A stretch of 64,000 nt of DNA. Source: Salinimonas chungwhensis DSM 16280 (GTDB lineage: Bacteria; Pseudomonadota; Gammaproteobacteria; Enterobacterales; Alteromonadaceae). This document shows, piece after piece, positions 33,381 to 42,067 of the stretch. Every line of letters starts with the position of its first letter. Positions within the stretch are counted from its first letter, which is position 1. Where the stretch lies: NCBI RefSeq assembly GCF_000378185.1, contig NZ_KB899378.1, positions 1-64,000 on the forward strand. The letters run 5' to 3'. The position numbers and the translations under genes are program-made. The notes under the pieces were generated by a model. The model had not been told where the DNA came from and did no database searches. It saw nothing but the letters and a program-made list of their open reading frames with translations.

Positions 33381-34166
33381 GTGCAAGAAATTTTAAAGCA
33401 ACAGTCACGCAAATATTTATCGCGATACCCCAGAATTTTTTTCTGTCATGTCCCCAAGTGTGCCGGCGTCTCTTTATCCAAAGCTATTTATGCATCTGTA
33501 TATCCCAGTGTTCTCAAAGCCACTAAGTTTACGGCCCACATTGACTTAAAAAGCAGCCGGTCGAACGCGGAATTATTGGGTATTGATATGATGACTGCCA
33601 GGGAGTGCCAGCTCGTCTCGCACCTGGAGACGCCAGGAATGTTATACACTAACGGTCATTGTATTGCCCGGCCGGACGTAGTAAGCAAATACTCCCCACA
33701 CTGGCACTTTCTTACCATTTTGCGTGATCCGGTAGACCGCTTTATTTCAGAGTTTGTGTATAACAGATATAAAGAATCTGAGTGGTTAAAGCATAATGAT
33801 GATATCGACAGTTATATCGATTCGCCGAAGGGCATCAGTGCCGGTGTAACCTATGCCCGCTATTTTTCAGGCATAACCGACAGCGATGCTATTCTTGCAG
33901 ATCCTGAGACCGCGGTGGAAGCTGCTGTTGCAAATTTAAGACGGTTTGCAGTGGCCGGTACCCTTGACGATATGCCAGGCTGGATCGCTCAGTTTAATCA
34001 ACGTTTTAAAACCAAAATCAATATTGATAGCAAAAATAAAAGCCCCAACCAGCATGCCTTTAGTGATATTACTAACGACGCTGCCATCATGACAAAAATT
34101 CGCCAGCGGTGTGAAGCAGATAGCCAGATTTATCAGCAGCTCAAGGCCAGCAACGCAGCCGCATAA
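33381..34166 (+). CDS. Second sulfotransferase (heparan 2-O-sulfotransferase-like)
   Basis: This 261-residue enzyme has the 5'-phosphosulfate loop in FFCHVPKCAGVSLSKAIY and the 3'-phosphate motif in LTILRDPVDRFISEFVYNRY. It belongs to sulfotransferase family 2 (PF03567-like), distinct from the Stf0 protein next door. The start codon is GTG with AGGAG nine bases upstream. It is transcribed alone, rightward, between two leftward gene units. With the neighbouring Stf0 gene it predicts sulfation of the polysaccharide at two positions. Confidence 0.85.
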   Translation: MQEILKQQSRKYLSRYPRIFFCHVPKCAGVSLSKAIYASVYPSVLKATKFTAHIDLKSSRSNAELLGIDMMTARECQLVSHLETPGMLYTNGHCIARPDVVSKYSPHWHFLTILRDPVDRFISEFVYNRYKESEWLKHNDDIDSYIDSPKGISAGVTYARYFSGITDSDAILADPETAVEAAVANLRRFAVAGTLDDMPGWIAQFNQRFKTKINIDSKNKSPNQHAFSDITNDAAIMTKIRQRCEADSQIYQQLKASNAAA

Positions 34167-34174
34167 GAAAAACA

Positions 34175-34203
34175 GCGCAAAAAGTGAAAAACACGATTTG
34201 CGC
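34175..34203. terminator. Hairpin between converging EPS genes
   Basis: GCGCAAA (34175-34181) pairs with TTTGCGC (34197-34203) between a sulfotransferase gene and a converging glycosyltransferase gene. The stem is short and the loop long. Confidence 0.45.
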
Positions 34204-34208
34204 GTTCC

Positions 34209-35192
34209 CTACAAAACCTTCTGCCAGGACAATAACACTTCCCGCTCACCATAACGTTGCATGGCCTGATTAATGACCTGCTCACTGTCTGTATAGTTAA
34301 GTTCAGAAAGCTGTTCTTGCAGGTTATCTGCGTTCAACACATGAACAAAGTTGAATTCTTTCGATTTGGCGCGGCCAAATGCAGAATCAAAACACAATAC
34401 ATTAGCTCCCAGACTCAGTGCCATATAAAATGTGCCGGAAGAAATCATGGCCCCGTCTTCGTGGGGAATAATGACGAAGCGGCTATCCGCGACTGCGCTT
34501 TCCAGCGCGTCCTGTTCAATAAACGCGTTTTGCCAGCTTACCGCAAGGCCGCGACGCGCTATAATTTCGTGCAGTAAACGGGTGTGGTCAGCATCTGCAC
34601 ATTTGCCCATTATCTTTAAAGGTTGCATTTCTGGCCAGGCGTTAAGTAATGCATCAAGCCGTTTGTAGGGCTTGATAACACCAAAATACAGAAATTCTGT
34701 GTTACGTGGATGACTGGCCGAGTCCTCTTTGAATTCTTGTAATGCAATATCTGACTTATACAACGGATGCCTGACGGTCTGTGTGCTTATCGCCGTAACC
34801 CGCTCCAGCGTCACTATTTCGTGTGATATTTTATGCATCAGCCAGATGATCAGCCGGTACAACCTATTTGTTTTTTGCAGATTATGCGGCTTGAAATTGT
34901 GCCGTAGCCAGATTATCCGATAACTAAAAAGACGCATCGCCAGCAGACTCAGCAGAAAACCGATAATAAACAAGATGCGCCGAATACCCGAAAGTCCTTG
35001 TCTGAAAGGCTGGTCTTCATACCAGTTCAGCAGTACAGAATTTTTTTCCCGTTTCTTAAAATTATTTAGCGAATACAATTCTTTAAGCGGTAATATTGAA
35101 AATCCCTGTCGGCTCAGCACGCTCTTGGTGCGCTCTATGAATCCGTTACTGTGCGTAAATGGGTAAAGATAGACCCTGCGGGTACTTTTCAT
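34209..35192 (-). CDS. Putative glycosyltransferase (GT-B fold)
   Basis: This 327-residue protein has a hydrophobic segment around residues 72-95 (RRILFIIGFLLSLLAMRLF) and a C-terminal GT-B-like half: EFLYFGVIKPYKRLDALLNA, LKIMGKCADADH and the donor-site-like IIPHEDGAMISSGTFYMALS. This resembles GT4-like enzymes with a membrane contact. It overlaps the upstream GT4 gene by four bases (ATGA). It is the last gene of the leftward operon from 38831. Donor and acceptor are unknown. Confidence 0.72.
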   Translation of the reverse strand: MKSTRRVYLYPFTHSNGFIERTKSVLSRQGFSILPLKELYSLNNFKKREKNSVLLNWYEDQPFRQGLSGIRRILFIIGFLLSLLAMRLFSYRIIWLRHNFKPHNLQKTNRLYRLIIWLMHKISHEIVTLERVTAISTQTVRHPLYKSDIALQEFKEDSASHPRNTEFLYFGVIKPYKRLDALLNAWPEMQPLKIMGKCADADHTRLLHEIIARRGLAVSWQNAFIEQDALESAVADSRFVIIPHEDGAMISSGTFYMALSLGANVLCFDSAFGRAKSKEFNFVHVLNADNLQEQLSELNYTDSEQVINQAMQRYGEREVLLSWQKVL

Positions 35193-36319
35193 TGATTTGC
35201 CCTGCGCGCTGAGCCAGTAGCAGAACCGGCTGATGATTTGATTATTTGCGCTGCTTCAACCGCGATATTATCCCAGTTGAAGGTTTCCAAAAAACGCGCT
35301 TTGTCGATTTGCAGATTAAGCGCAGACAGTTCGGTGAGTTTTTCTGCCAGTGCATCGGTATTGCCTACCTCAAAATAACAATCATCGGGCAGCCCGATAT
35401 CCGCATTTGGCGTAATATCACTTAAAATCACCTGTGTACCGGCGGCAATAGCTTCCAAAGCGACAATCGGTAATCCTTCATGATAGGAAGGCAGACAAAA
35501 TACCCGGGCAAATTTATACAGAGCATGCAGTTCATCGCCGCTTCTGCGCCCTGCAATCATAATATTCTCTGATGCCTGATTAATTAGCGCGCGGGAATAA
35601 TCGTCTTCATGATCGGCACTGCCTACAATAACCAGCTTCAGTTCTGACTGACTTTTTCGGTAAGCCTCAGCCAAATCGTGAAAGCCTTTTTCCGGCACCA
35701 GGCGGCCTACTGTAAGAATGAACCCGCCAGGCTTGATATCCAGATCTCCGGGTAGTTTGTCAGCGCCCAGAGACGCATCAACATCAGTTAACGCGCCATT
35801 GGGGACGTAACAAATTTTCGCGGCCTGTGCGGGGTGCTCATTCTGCAAACGGGTTGTCAGCGACTGACCTACTACAATAATTTTATTCGCGAATTTGATA
35901 CCGAGAGTTTCACCCAGCTTTAATAATGTTTTCGCGAAGCTGTTCCACTTTTGTCGATCGTAATCTGCGCCGTGATGAGTCACTACCACTTTCATACCCA
36001 GCAGTCTGGCCAGCGGTGCAAAAAGCGCCGGGCCGATAGCATGTATATGCAATACATCCGGGCGAACCACAATGCGTGCATAAATGATCGCCAGAAAGGT
36101 GTGCAAAAATGTCTCAAAAAATTTATGTTTCAGCGTCCATACTGAACGCAGCCTGACCCCTTTGTAATTGCGGACATGTTTATCGACGTAAGGCGAGCGG
36201 CAGATCACAGTAATATCTATGTCAGCTTCAGCCATGCGCGGATAAAGTTGCTGACAATGCGACTCTATTCCACCCATTACATTGGGAATACCGCGCAATC
36301 CTACAGCACAAAGCTTCAT
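35189..36319 (-). CDS. Family 4 glycosyltransferase
   Basis: This 376-residue GT-B enzyme begins with AVGLRGIPNVMGGIESHCQQ, typical of capsular GT4 enzymes. It has VTHHGADYDRQKW, the phosphate-site loop FILTVGRLVPEKGFHDL and the E-x7-E motif in PSYHEGLPIVALEAIAAG. GGAG lies six bases before the ATG. It overlaps the next gene by four bases, so the two are translationally coupled. A role as repeat-unit glycosyltransferase is inferred. Confidence 0.9.
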   Translation of the reverse strand: MKLCAVGLRGIPNVMGGIESHCQQLYPRMAEADIDITVICRSPYVDKHVRNYKGVRLRSVWTLKHKFFETFLHTFLAIIYARIVVRPDVLHIHAIGPALFAPLARLLGMKVVVTHHGADYDRQKWNSFAKTLLKLGETLGIKFANKIIVVGQSLTTRLQNEHPAQAAKICYVPNGALTDVDASLGADKLPGDLDIKPGGFILTVGRLVPEKGFHDLAEAYRKSQSELKLVIVGSADHEDDYSRALINQASENIMIAGRRSGDELHALYKFARVFCLPSYHEGLPIVALEAIAAGTQVILSDITPNADIGLPDDCYFEVGNTDALAEKLTELSALNLQIDKARFLETFNWDNIAVEAAQIIKSSAGSATGSARRANQ

Positions 36320-36349
36320 ATTTTTCTCCAGTAACAGCTGTATCCACAG

Positions 36350-37678
36350 CTATTTTTGTAAGCGAATAAATCGGGTGAGGAAGGCAGGTGCATGGCTCTC
36401 GCTATCGTTAAGTAACCGCACTGGTGCCAGTGTACTGCCGATCAGAATGGCGTACAGAATGAGTCCTTCAATATTCCACAATGGCATAGTGGCGAAACAC
36501 ATAATCAGAAAGCCCACCATTGAAGAAAACAGCATAAGTGAAAACCGCCGATTTTTTATCCGCAGCGATTGTTTTAAAAATCCGGCTACCGCCAAAAGAA
36601 AGCTAAATAATCCCAGCGCACCATACTCGAATAGAAAAGACACATACGTATTGTGTGCGTATTTGGGGAATCGGCCACTCCAGGACTCCGGGCCCCACCC
36701 CACCAGTTGATGAATCCAACTACCCTGCCAATAGGTGTAAATGTACTGACTCCAGATGTATACCCGGGCTGAAAAGATATCTTTTTCAGCCTCTGAATAG
36801 TACATGGGCGCCTTCATTAGCTCGTCCAGCGAACCGAGAAAAACAAACACATCAGCAAACCGGTCCTGCATCGAATAAGTCAACAGTAAAAATGCCAATC
36901 CCATACCAAAAAAGGCGGCGATAAAAAATACAGGCTTATATCTGGAAGCGATTCTGGCCTCCATGGTGTTGAAAGCAAATATTGCAGCAAGAGGCAAAAT
37001 AGCCAGCACCGAAGTTCGGTAATTCGCTATGACCAGCAAAATACAGCCTAAAGAAAACAGTAAAGTTCGAAAACGAATATACCCGGTAGAGATTAGCCCC
37101 ACCACCAGCGTAAAACTGGCGATAATCATGGAAAATGCTGCCTCGTGATTATAGCCACCGATATAACTTACCGATCCATCAGATTCAGTCGCCTTGGCTT
37201 CACCCAGTAAAATAGACATAATCTGCAAGCCGACCGGGAGAAAAAATGCGACCAGTAATTTTCGCAGAACCTCATCTTTACCCGTGATACGGGTTGCCAT
37301 AAAAATAGCGCCCGCCACAGTAAGAAAAAACAACCACTTCACCATTACGTTAATCAACCCGCTAAACGTTCCGTTTAACAGGCCACTGACAACAATAATG
37401 GCGAAAAATAAATAGAGTAACCCCAGCTTTCTCAGTGTCAGCATGGTGGTAGGGAGCAGTAAAAGGCCTACGGCTGTAATCCCGATAGATGAAAGGGCAT
37501 TAATAGAAAAACCCGCGACAAGGGGCTCATACGTAATCTGGTGAAATGCAGACAGAAAAAACCGTAGCCACAGCGCCATTACCGCAAACGCCAGATATTT
37601 ATTACAGCGGCGAGATATAGCGCGATAAACCAGATAACCGCTGACCAGCCCGAAGGCCAGTTTAACCAGCAGGAACAT
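36350..37678 (-). CDS. O-antigen ligase/polymerase-like membrane protein (Wzy candidate)
   Basis: This 442-residue protein has about 11-12 membrane helices and a large periplasmic loop containing GWGPESWSGRFPKYAHNTYVSF. The H-N-x-Y/F pattern in the loop is typical of the Wzy_C/O-antigen ligase family. In a Wzx/Wzy pathway it would polymerise repeat units in the periplasm. It overlaps the upstream GT4 gene by 17 bases. A second related protein is encoded at 39399-40901; which of them is the polymerase is not settled by sequence alone. Confidence 0.82.
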   Translation of the reverse strand: MFLLVKLAFGLVSGYLVYRAISRRCNKYLAFAVMALWLRFFLSAFHQITYEPLVAGFSINALSSIGITAVGLLLLPTTMLTLRKLGLLYLFFAIIVVSGLLNGTFSGLINVMVKWLFFLTVAGAIFMATRITGKDEVLRKLLVAFFLPVGLQIMSILLGEAKATESDGSVSYIGGYNHEAAFSMIIASFTLVVGLISTGYIRFRTLLFSLGCILLVIANYRTSVLAILPLAAIFAFNTMEARIASRYKPVFFIAAFFGMGLAFLLLTYSMQDRFADVFVFLGSLDELMKAPMYYSEAEKDIFSARVYIWSQYIYTYWQGSWIHQLVGWGPESWSGRFPKYAHNTYVSFLFEYGALGLFSFLLAVAGFLKQSLRIKNRRFSLMLFSSMVGFLIMCFATMPLWNIEGLILYAILIGSTLAPVRLLNDSESHAPAFLTRFIRLQK

Positions 37679-38831
37679 AAGGGGTATCCTGGACAGGCGA
37701 TGGCAAATTCAGACACTCAATAATTCGCTGTGCAAAAATGGCGTCACTGAAGCTTTTAGCGCGTTCAGCGCTTCGGGCTGCAAAATACTCCAACTTCTCT
37801 GGATCGTTGAGATAATCCATCGCTTTGCGCACGGCATCCACGTCATTTACCGGACATAAACACCCGTAGTTTGCCGGCGTAAATGTCGCCGTGTGCGCCG
37901 GATACTCGCCGGATAAAATCTCAGCCGGGCCGGATGCACAGTTTGTCGCCACAACGGCTTTACCTAGACACATCGCCTCAACAATAGCGTTTGGAAAACC
38001 TTCGGCATTAGAGGTAGATATAAAATATCTGGCTTGTTTCAGATAAGGGTAAGGATTGGATTTAAATCCAAGAAAATGCACCTTGTCTGCAACGCCAAGA
38101 CGGGCGGCTTGAGCACTGAGTGCCTCCGCCTGATCGCCCTGGCCCAGAATGACCAAATCCTCATCCATATTACTTTGCGCATAGGCGTCAATTAACAAAG
38201 CAAAATTTTTATTTTTTACCAGCCGGCCGGTGCCAACGATATAAGCATTTTCTGGCAAATCAGTCACTGGTTCTGCTGCCAGTTGCTGAATTTCTGTCGC
38301 ATCGTAAGGGTTATAAACCGTCACTGTCTGGGCTGCCGAGACGTTGAAATTTGCGATCAAATCTGCTCTGACTCCCTCGGATACGGCCATCACTTTATGC
38401 GCTCTGGGATAGGTAGCCTTAATCATCATTTTGCTGATATTGTCTTTCAGGCCTCCCGGAAAATGACTGCTTGTATTCACTCTTTCGCTGATTACAGACT
38501 GATAACCCAACTGATGTGCCAGCACGACATTAAGCATATTACTGCGGGTCAGAAAGCTCATGCACGTATCGGGTTTGATTTTTTCAAGCGCGGTTTTTAA
38601 CTGGCGATAACCCTGGAGCAAATTACCCGAAGTATTCAAGGTGGTTTTGGTTACATAGTCGGGACAGCGGTGTGACTCTGGAAGGTCGTCCAGTAATAAT
38701 AAATGTATTGAAATTGCCTGCTGAGTAAAATACGCTTGCATAATGCTCAGCAGTCTGCACATCACCCGTTCGGCGCCGCCGCCTTCCAGCGAGTTGATGA
38801 TAAAAGCAATACTGCGAGTCTGCTGAGGCAT
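37662..38831 (-). CDS. Family 4 glycosyltransferase
   Basis: This 389-residue GT-B enzyme has SIAFIINSLEGGGAERVMCR at the start, the donor loop YIVGTGRLVKNKNFALLIDA, VHFLGFKSNPYPYLKQARYF and the E-x7-E motif in STSNAEGFPNAIVEAMCLGK. The ATG at 38831 is preferred over a TTG two codons earlier because AAGGA is then seven bases away. It is the first gene of the leftward operon GT4-Wzy-GT4-GT. Confidence 0.92.
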   Translation of the reverse strand: MPQQTRSIAFIINSLEGGGAERVMCRLLSIMQAYFTQQAISIHLLLLDDLPESHRCPDYVTKTTLNTSGNLLQGYRQLKTALEKIKPDTCMSFLTRSNMLNVVLAHQLGYQSVISERVNTSSHFPGGLKDNISKMMIKATYPRAHKVMAVSEGVRADLIANFNVSAAQTVTVYNPYDATEIQQLAAEPVTDLPENAYIVGTGRLVKNKNFALLIDAYAQSNMDEDLVILGQGDQAEALSAQAARLGVADKVHFLGFKSNPYPYLKQARYFISTSNAEGFPNAIVEAMCLGKAVVATNCASGPAEILSGEYPAHTATFTPANYGCLCPVNDVDAVRKAMDYLNDPEKLEYFAARSAERAKSFSDAIFAQRIIECLNLPSPVQDTPYVPAG

Positions 38832-39398
38832 AGCCAAATCCTTGAGAATATCCTTGAGCTAAGAAGCAAAACCTTCCCTGACTATTTTATTGATGGGCAT
38901 CAGGTGTTTTGTTATAAATGTCGGCGCCTGTAATGCGAAGATTTCAAGGCGGCTTTTCAATAATATATATCGTTAAATGGTAATTACGGTATCGTATTAT
39001 TGTTTTTTCTATATGAATCATTCATCTTTTGTGCCAATCACACTTATTAATGAGCATTACCTTCTTATTCGTTAGTGTGAATCACTTAAGCCACTGTATT
39101 GCTGAGACTATGTCTGTTAAAACTGCTGGTGCCCCCCGCGTTTTGATGCGATGCCACGCTGCGCTATCACAACGTTAGAACGCAAAATTGCTGATAATTT
39201 TTTTCGGGCTGTACCAGCTGTACCTTTCCGGCAACAATTACTCTGCGGTGGTACTTTTTTACCCTCTGCCGACAATACAATCAGCTATTATGAGTTTATT
39301 GAAGCTCTTAGTGCCTGTTTGGAAGATGCTGACAGAGATTTGCCGGCCTGCAAAAATGCCATGGTTTTGAAATAAAATATGGCTGGATCTTTGCTTAA
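38832..39398. other. AT-rich divergent promoter region in the EPS cluster
   Basis: These 567 bases separate the leftward glycosyltransferase operon from the rightward ligase-like gene and presumably hold both promoters. A 74-codon frame at 39151 has no ribosome site or family resemblance and is not accepted. Confidence 0.45.
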
Positions 39399-40901
39399 GT
39401 GTTCACTTTTCGAAGCACTTATCAATCGCTCAGGGTATTGCAACCTGCAACGCCGCTGAGCGGTTTCATTGTACCTACTAATGCCGGAGACTTTACCATC
39501 AGGGTCATTCCACATCTGTTCGCTGCATCATCACTGCGTATTCCGGGCAGATATTACCTGGTCTTGTTCTTAGCAGTATTACTCTGGTTACCAGTACCAC
39601 TTGGGGCTGTTTCTGCGTGGGGCTGGCCAGTGCTTAGCGCGGGGGTGCTGCTGATGACCCTGTGTTACATTCGCCAGTTTCCGGTAACAGCCTTACCCGT
39701 GCTTTGGCAAAACCGCTATTTACTCATACTGTGGCTTTGTCTGCTGTTGTGGCATCTGGTTTTACTCATTCCTTTACCTGAAAGTGTAATGGACATGGTC
39801 CGCCCTCAGCGAACCTTTTTATCACTGAAACAGCATAATCACTGGCTGGCGCTGACTTACAGCACCACCGACACCATAATATCGTTTTTCCGCACGCTCA
39901 CGTATGGCTGTATGTTTACACTCGCGCTGCTATTATTTCGCACAGCGCATCGACTGAAATTACTTCTCCGATGCCTGCTGGTAGTCGGGCTTTTCGAAAT
40001 GCTATACGCCTCCCTCCATTTGTTTTCAGGGGCGCCCAAAAGCTTATTTTTAGATATAAAAACCGGGCCCGCCGCCACCGGTACATTGTTAGATGCATTT
40101 GCCTACGGTCATCTGTTGCTCATAGCATTATTTGCGGTACTGGCATTGCTGATTATCCGTATTAAACCTTCGGTGACGGGCAATCAGCGTCAACGCATGC
40201 GTCGGCTGGTAAATTATTTTTTTGGCAAAAAAACGGTGCTGCGAGTGGCTGCTTTACTGATTTTTGCCGGTCTGGTAATGACAATCCTGCCTGATGTTAT
40301 ATGGGCTACTGTTGTCTCGACGGTACTTTCAGTGATGGCTGCATTTTGTCTGTTTTCACCACGACCACGACGTCTGAGCACTTTCATGATAAGTCTTCTG
40401 ACGGCCAACATCCTTATGATTTTAGCCGCTTCCTATCTGGCTGAACGCCATCCGCTTCCCTCCTCTGATTTATTTGTAACCCTGGAAGACAAGCAATGGG
40501 CACCGATGACACCAGGTCGGTTTGATCATTGGTTACTCGGTAGTGGACCAGGTACGGTGAAAAATACAAATAGAGATGCGCATTTCATACACGTAACAGG
40601 CACCCTACCGGCTCAACACACAGCTGTTTTTCAATTTATTCAGGAATATGGTCTGATTGCCAGTCTGCTTTACCTTGGCGTGTTTTTGTATTGTTTTATG
40701 AGTGCCTTAAAAGCCATGGCCCACCGCCGACATCTGGTATTTCGCGCTGTCGCATTATGCTGTACGGGGGTATTTACCGGCACAGTCTACCTGGCGGTGG
40801 TGAGTACATCGCTTCAAACACCTGTTATAACCGCGTATGTTACTGTGCTGATGGGCGTTTCGCTGGTATCCTTGCAGTGTCGTAAATATCAAAAGGCCTG
40901 A
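39399..40901 (+). CDS. O-antigen ligase-like membrane protein
   Basis: This protein of up to 500 residues has about ten membrane helices and a loop containing HWLLGSGPGTVKNTNRD followed by HTAVFQFIQEYGLIASLLYL. This matches the loop of the O-antigen ligase (Wzy_C/WaaL) family, although the usual H-N-x-F/Y is replaced by H-T-A-V-F. The annotated GTG start is uncertain, and the hydrophobic protein may begin later. It ends one base before the next gene and forms a two-gene rightward unit with it. It could be a ligase or an alternative polymerase. Confidence 0.7.
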   Translation: MFTFRSTYQSLRVLQPATPLSGFIVPTNAGDFTIRVIPHLFAASSLRIPGRYYLVLFLAVLLWLPVPLGAVSAWGWPVLSAGVLLMTLCYIRQFPVTALPVLWQNRYLLILWLCLLLWHLVLLIPLPESVMDMVRPQRTFLSLKQHNHWLALTYSTTDTIISFFRTLTYGCMFTLALLLFRTAHRLKLLLRCLLVVGLFEMLYASLHLFSGAPKSLFLDIKTGPAATGTLLDAFAYGHLLLIALFAVLALLIIRIKPSVTGNQRQRMRRLVNYFFGKKTVLRVAALLIFAGLVMTILPDVIWATVVSTVLSVMAAFCLFSPRPRRLSTFMISLLTANILMILAASYLAERHPLPSSDLFVTLEDKQWAPMTPGRFDHWLLGSGPGTVKNTNRDAHFIHVTGTLPAQHTAVFQFIQEYGLIASLLYLGVFLYCFMSALKAMAHRRHLVFRAVALCCTGVFTGTVYLAVVSTSLQTPVITAYVTVLMGVSLVSLQCRKYQKA

Positions 40902-40902
40902 T

Positions 40903-41295
40903 GTGTACAGAATTAAACATGATGCAGCGCGTCCCTCTCATCTTGAACGCCTGCTGGCATCAATGCCCCCTGATGTTGCAGACAGTTTTACTGAAGAACA
41001 GCTTGATAGTATAAACCGATCACTGACATCTGCTCATTGGCAGCAATGTTCACACTCTCTGGATTTGCGATTTACCTTTAGATTATGGCGCTATCGTTAC
41101 TATCTGGTGCTGTTGGGCGGGCGTAATCGGCGCGCGCTTTCCCGTCTGCAATACCGGTTAGGCCGTCTGTGGCTGGCGTTGGCGGTAATGGTTTTTATGA
41201 TGCTGTGTATGCTGCTGGGGTTGACCGGGCTTTATGTCGTCAAGTCCGCGCTGGGTGTTGATTTATTTTCTGCTTTCTCGCTAGGGCTGTGGTAA
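40903..41295 (+). CDS. Small membrane protein of unknown function in the EPS cluster
   Basis: This 130-residue protein has a polar N-terminal half (SHLERLLASMPPDVADSF, followed by a helical region) and two hydrophobic helices near its end (about residues 85-115). The start is a GTG with AAGG eight bases upstream. It is directly coupled to the ligase-like gene, with two bases between stop and start. I do not recognise the family. Its place suggests an accessory role to the ligase-like protein. Confidence 0.55.
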   Translation: MYRIKHDAARPSHLERLLASMPPDVADSFTEEQLDSINRSLTSAHWQQCSHSLDLRFTFRLWRYRYYLVLLGGRNRRALSRLQYRLGRLWLALAVMVFMMLCMLLGLTGLYVVKSALGVDLFSAFSLGLW

Positions 41296-41315
41296 GCGTG
41301 GTTAGTGTCCCACAA

Positions 41316-42047
41316 TCATGTTGCAACACTGTTTGCTGCTACGATCTCTGCGGGGGTTTGCACAAACAACTGTTTGGCTCTTTGCGCTGAATGTAGTACC
41401 GACACCCGTTCAAAGGCAGCCCCCATTTCATTCGGCCGACGCAGGGTATCGTGGGTATCGGAAGCCACCACGTCTATCTGATTCTTAATGAGCATTTCTT
41501 CAGCAATTTTTTGCACATGATCACCGAAGCGACCAGTGAAGGCCCCGGCTGTCACCTGCAACATGCAACCCTGATTACGTAACCATTGAATCTTTTCCGG
41601 CTGCTTCCAGATATCGCGATTGCGCTCGGGGTGCGGAATTAATGGCTGTACCCCCGCGTTTCGGAACCAGCGGAACAACTGATCCAGACCTGCAGGCATA
41701 TTACTGTGGGGCATCTCAAGCAGTAACACCTGTTGGTTGTTAATCTGGCCCAGAAACGGCAACTTATCGTCTTTAAACCACACGGGCACCATTTCGTTTA
41801 TACGTATTTCACCGGCCCAGGATAGCGTAAGTGGTATGCCGGCCGCATTGATACTTTCTAATAACGCAGCATAACCCTCGCGGATAATGGCTTTGGTATT
41901 ATCAAAGGTGCCCCAGTGCATATGTGGTGTACATACCAGATGGGTAACACCACTATCTACGGTCTGACGCGCCATATCCAGCGCCATTTCCATGGTTCTG
42001 GCACCGTCATCAATACCCGGAATAATATGGCTGTGCACATCTATCAT
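41316..42047 (-). CDS. CpsB/CapC-type tyrosine phosphatase (PHP fold)
   Basis: This 243-residue metal-dependent protein-tyrosine phosphatase is of the type that dephosphorylates BY-kinases such as Wzc. The PHP metal sites are present: MIDVHSHIIPGIDDGA at the start, VCTPHMHWG, LLEMPHS, IPHPERNRDI and the final VASDTHD. It lies 20 bases downstream of the Wzc gene on the same strand, so the kinase and phosphatase are co-expressed. It would control polymer length or export. Confidence 0.92.
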   Translation of the reverse strand: MIDVHSHIIPGIDDGARTMEMALDMARQTVDSGVTHLVCTPHMHWGTFDNTKAIIREGYAALLESINAAGIPLTLSWAGEIRINEMVPVWFKDDKLPFLGQINNQQVLLLEMPHSNMPAGLDQLFRWFRNAGVQPLIPHPERNRDIWKQPEKIQWLRNQGCMLQVTAGAFTGRFGDHVQKIAEEMLIKNQIDVVASDTHDTLRRPNEMGAAFERVSVLHSAQRAKQLFVQTPAEIVAANSVAT

Positions 42048-42067
42048 AAACAGGCCCGCTTCATCGG

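Noticed and set aside
39151..39375. 74-codon frame in the EPS divergent promoter region
   Set aside because: No ribosome site, no family resemblance and low-complexity composition; it lies where two promoters are expected.
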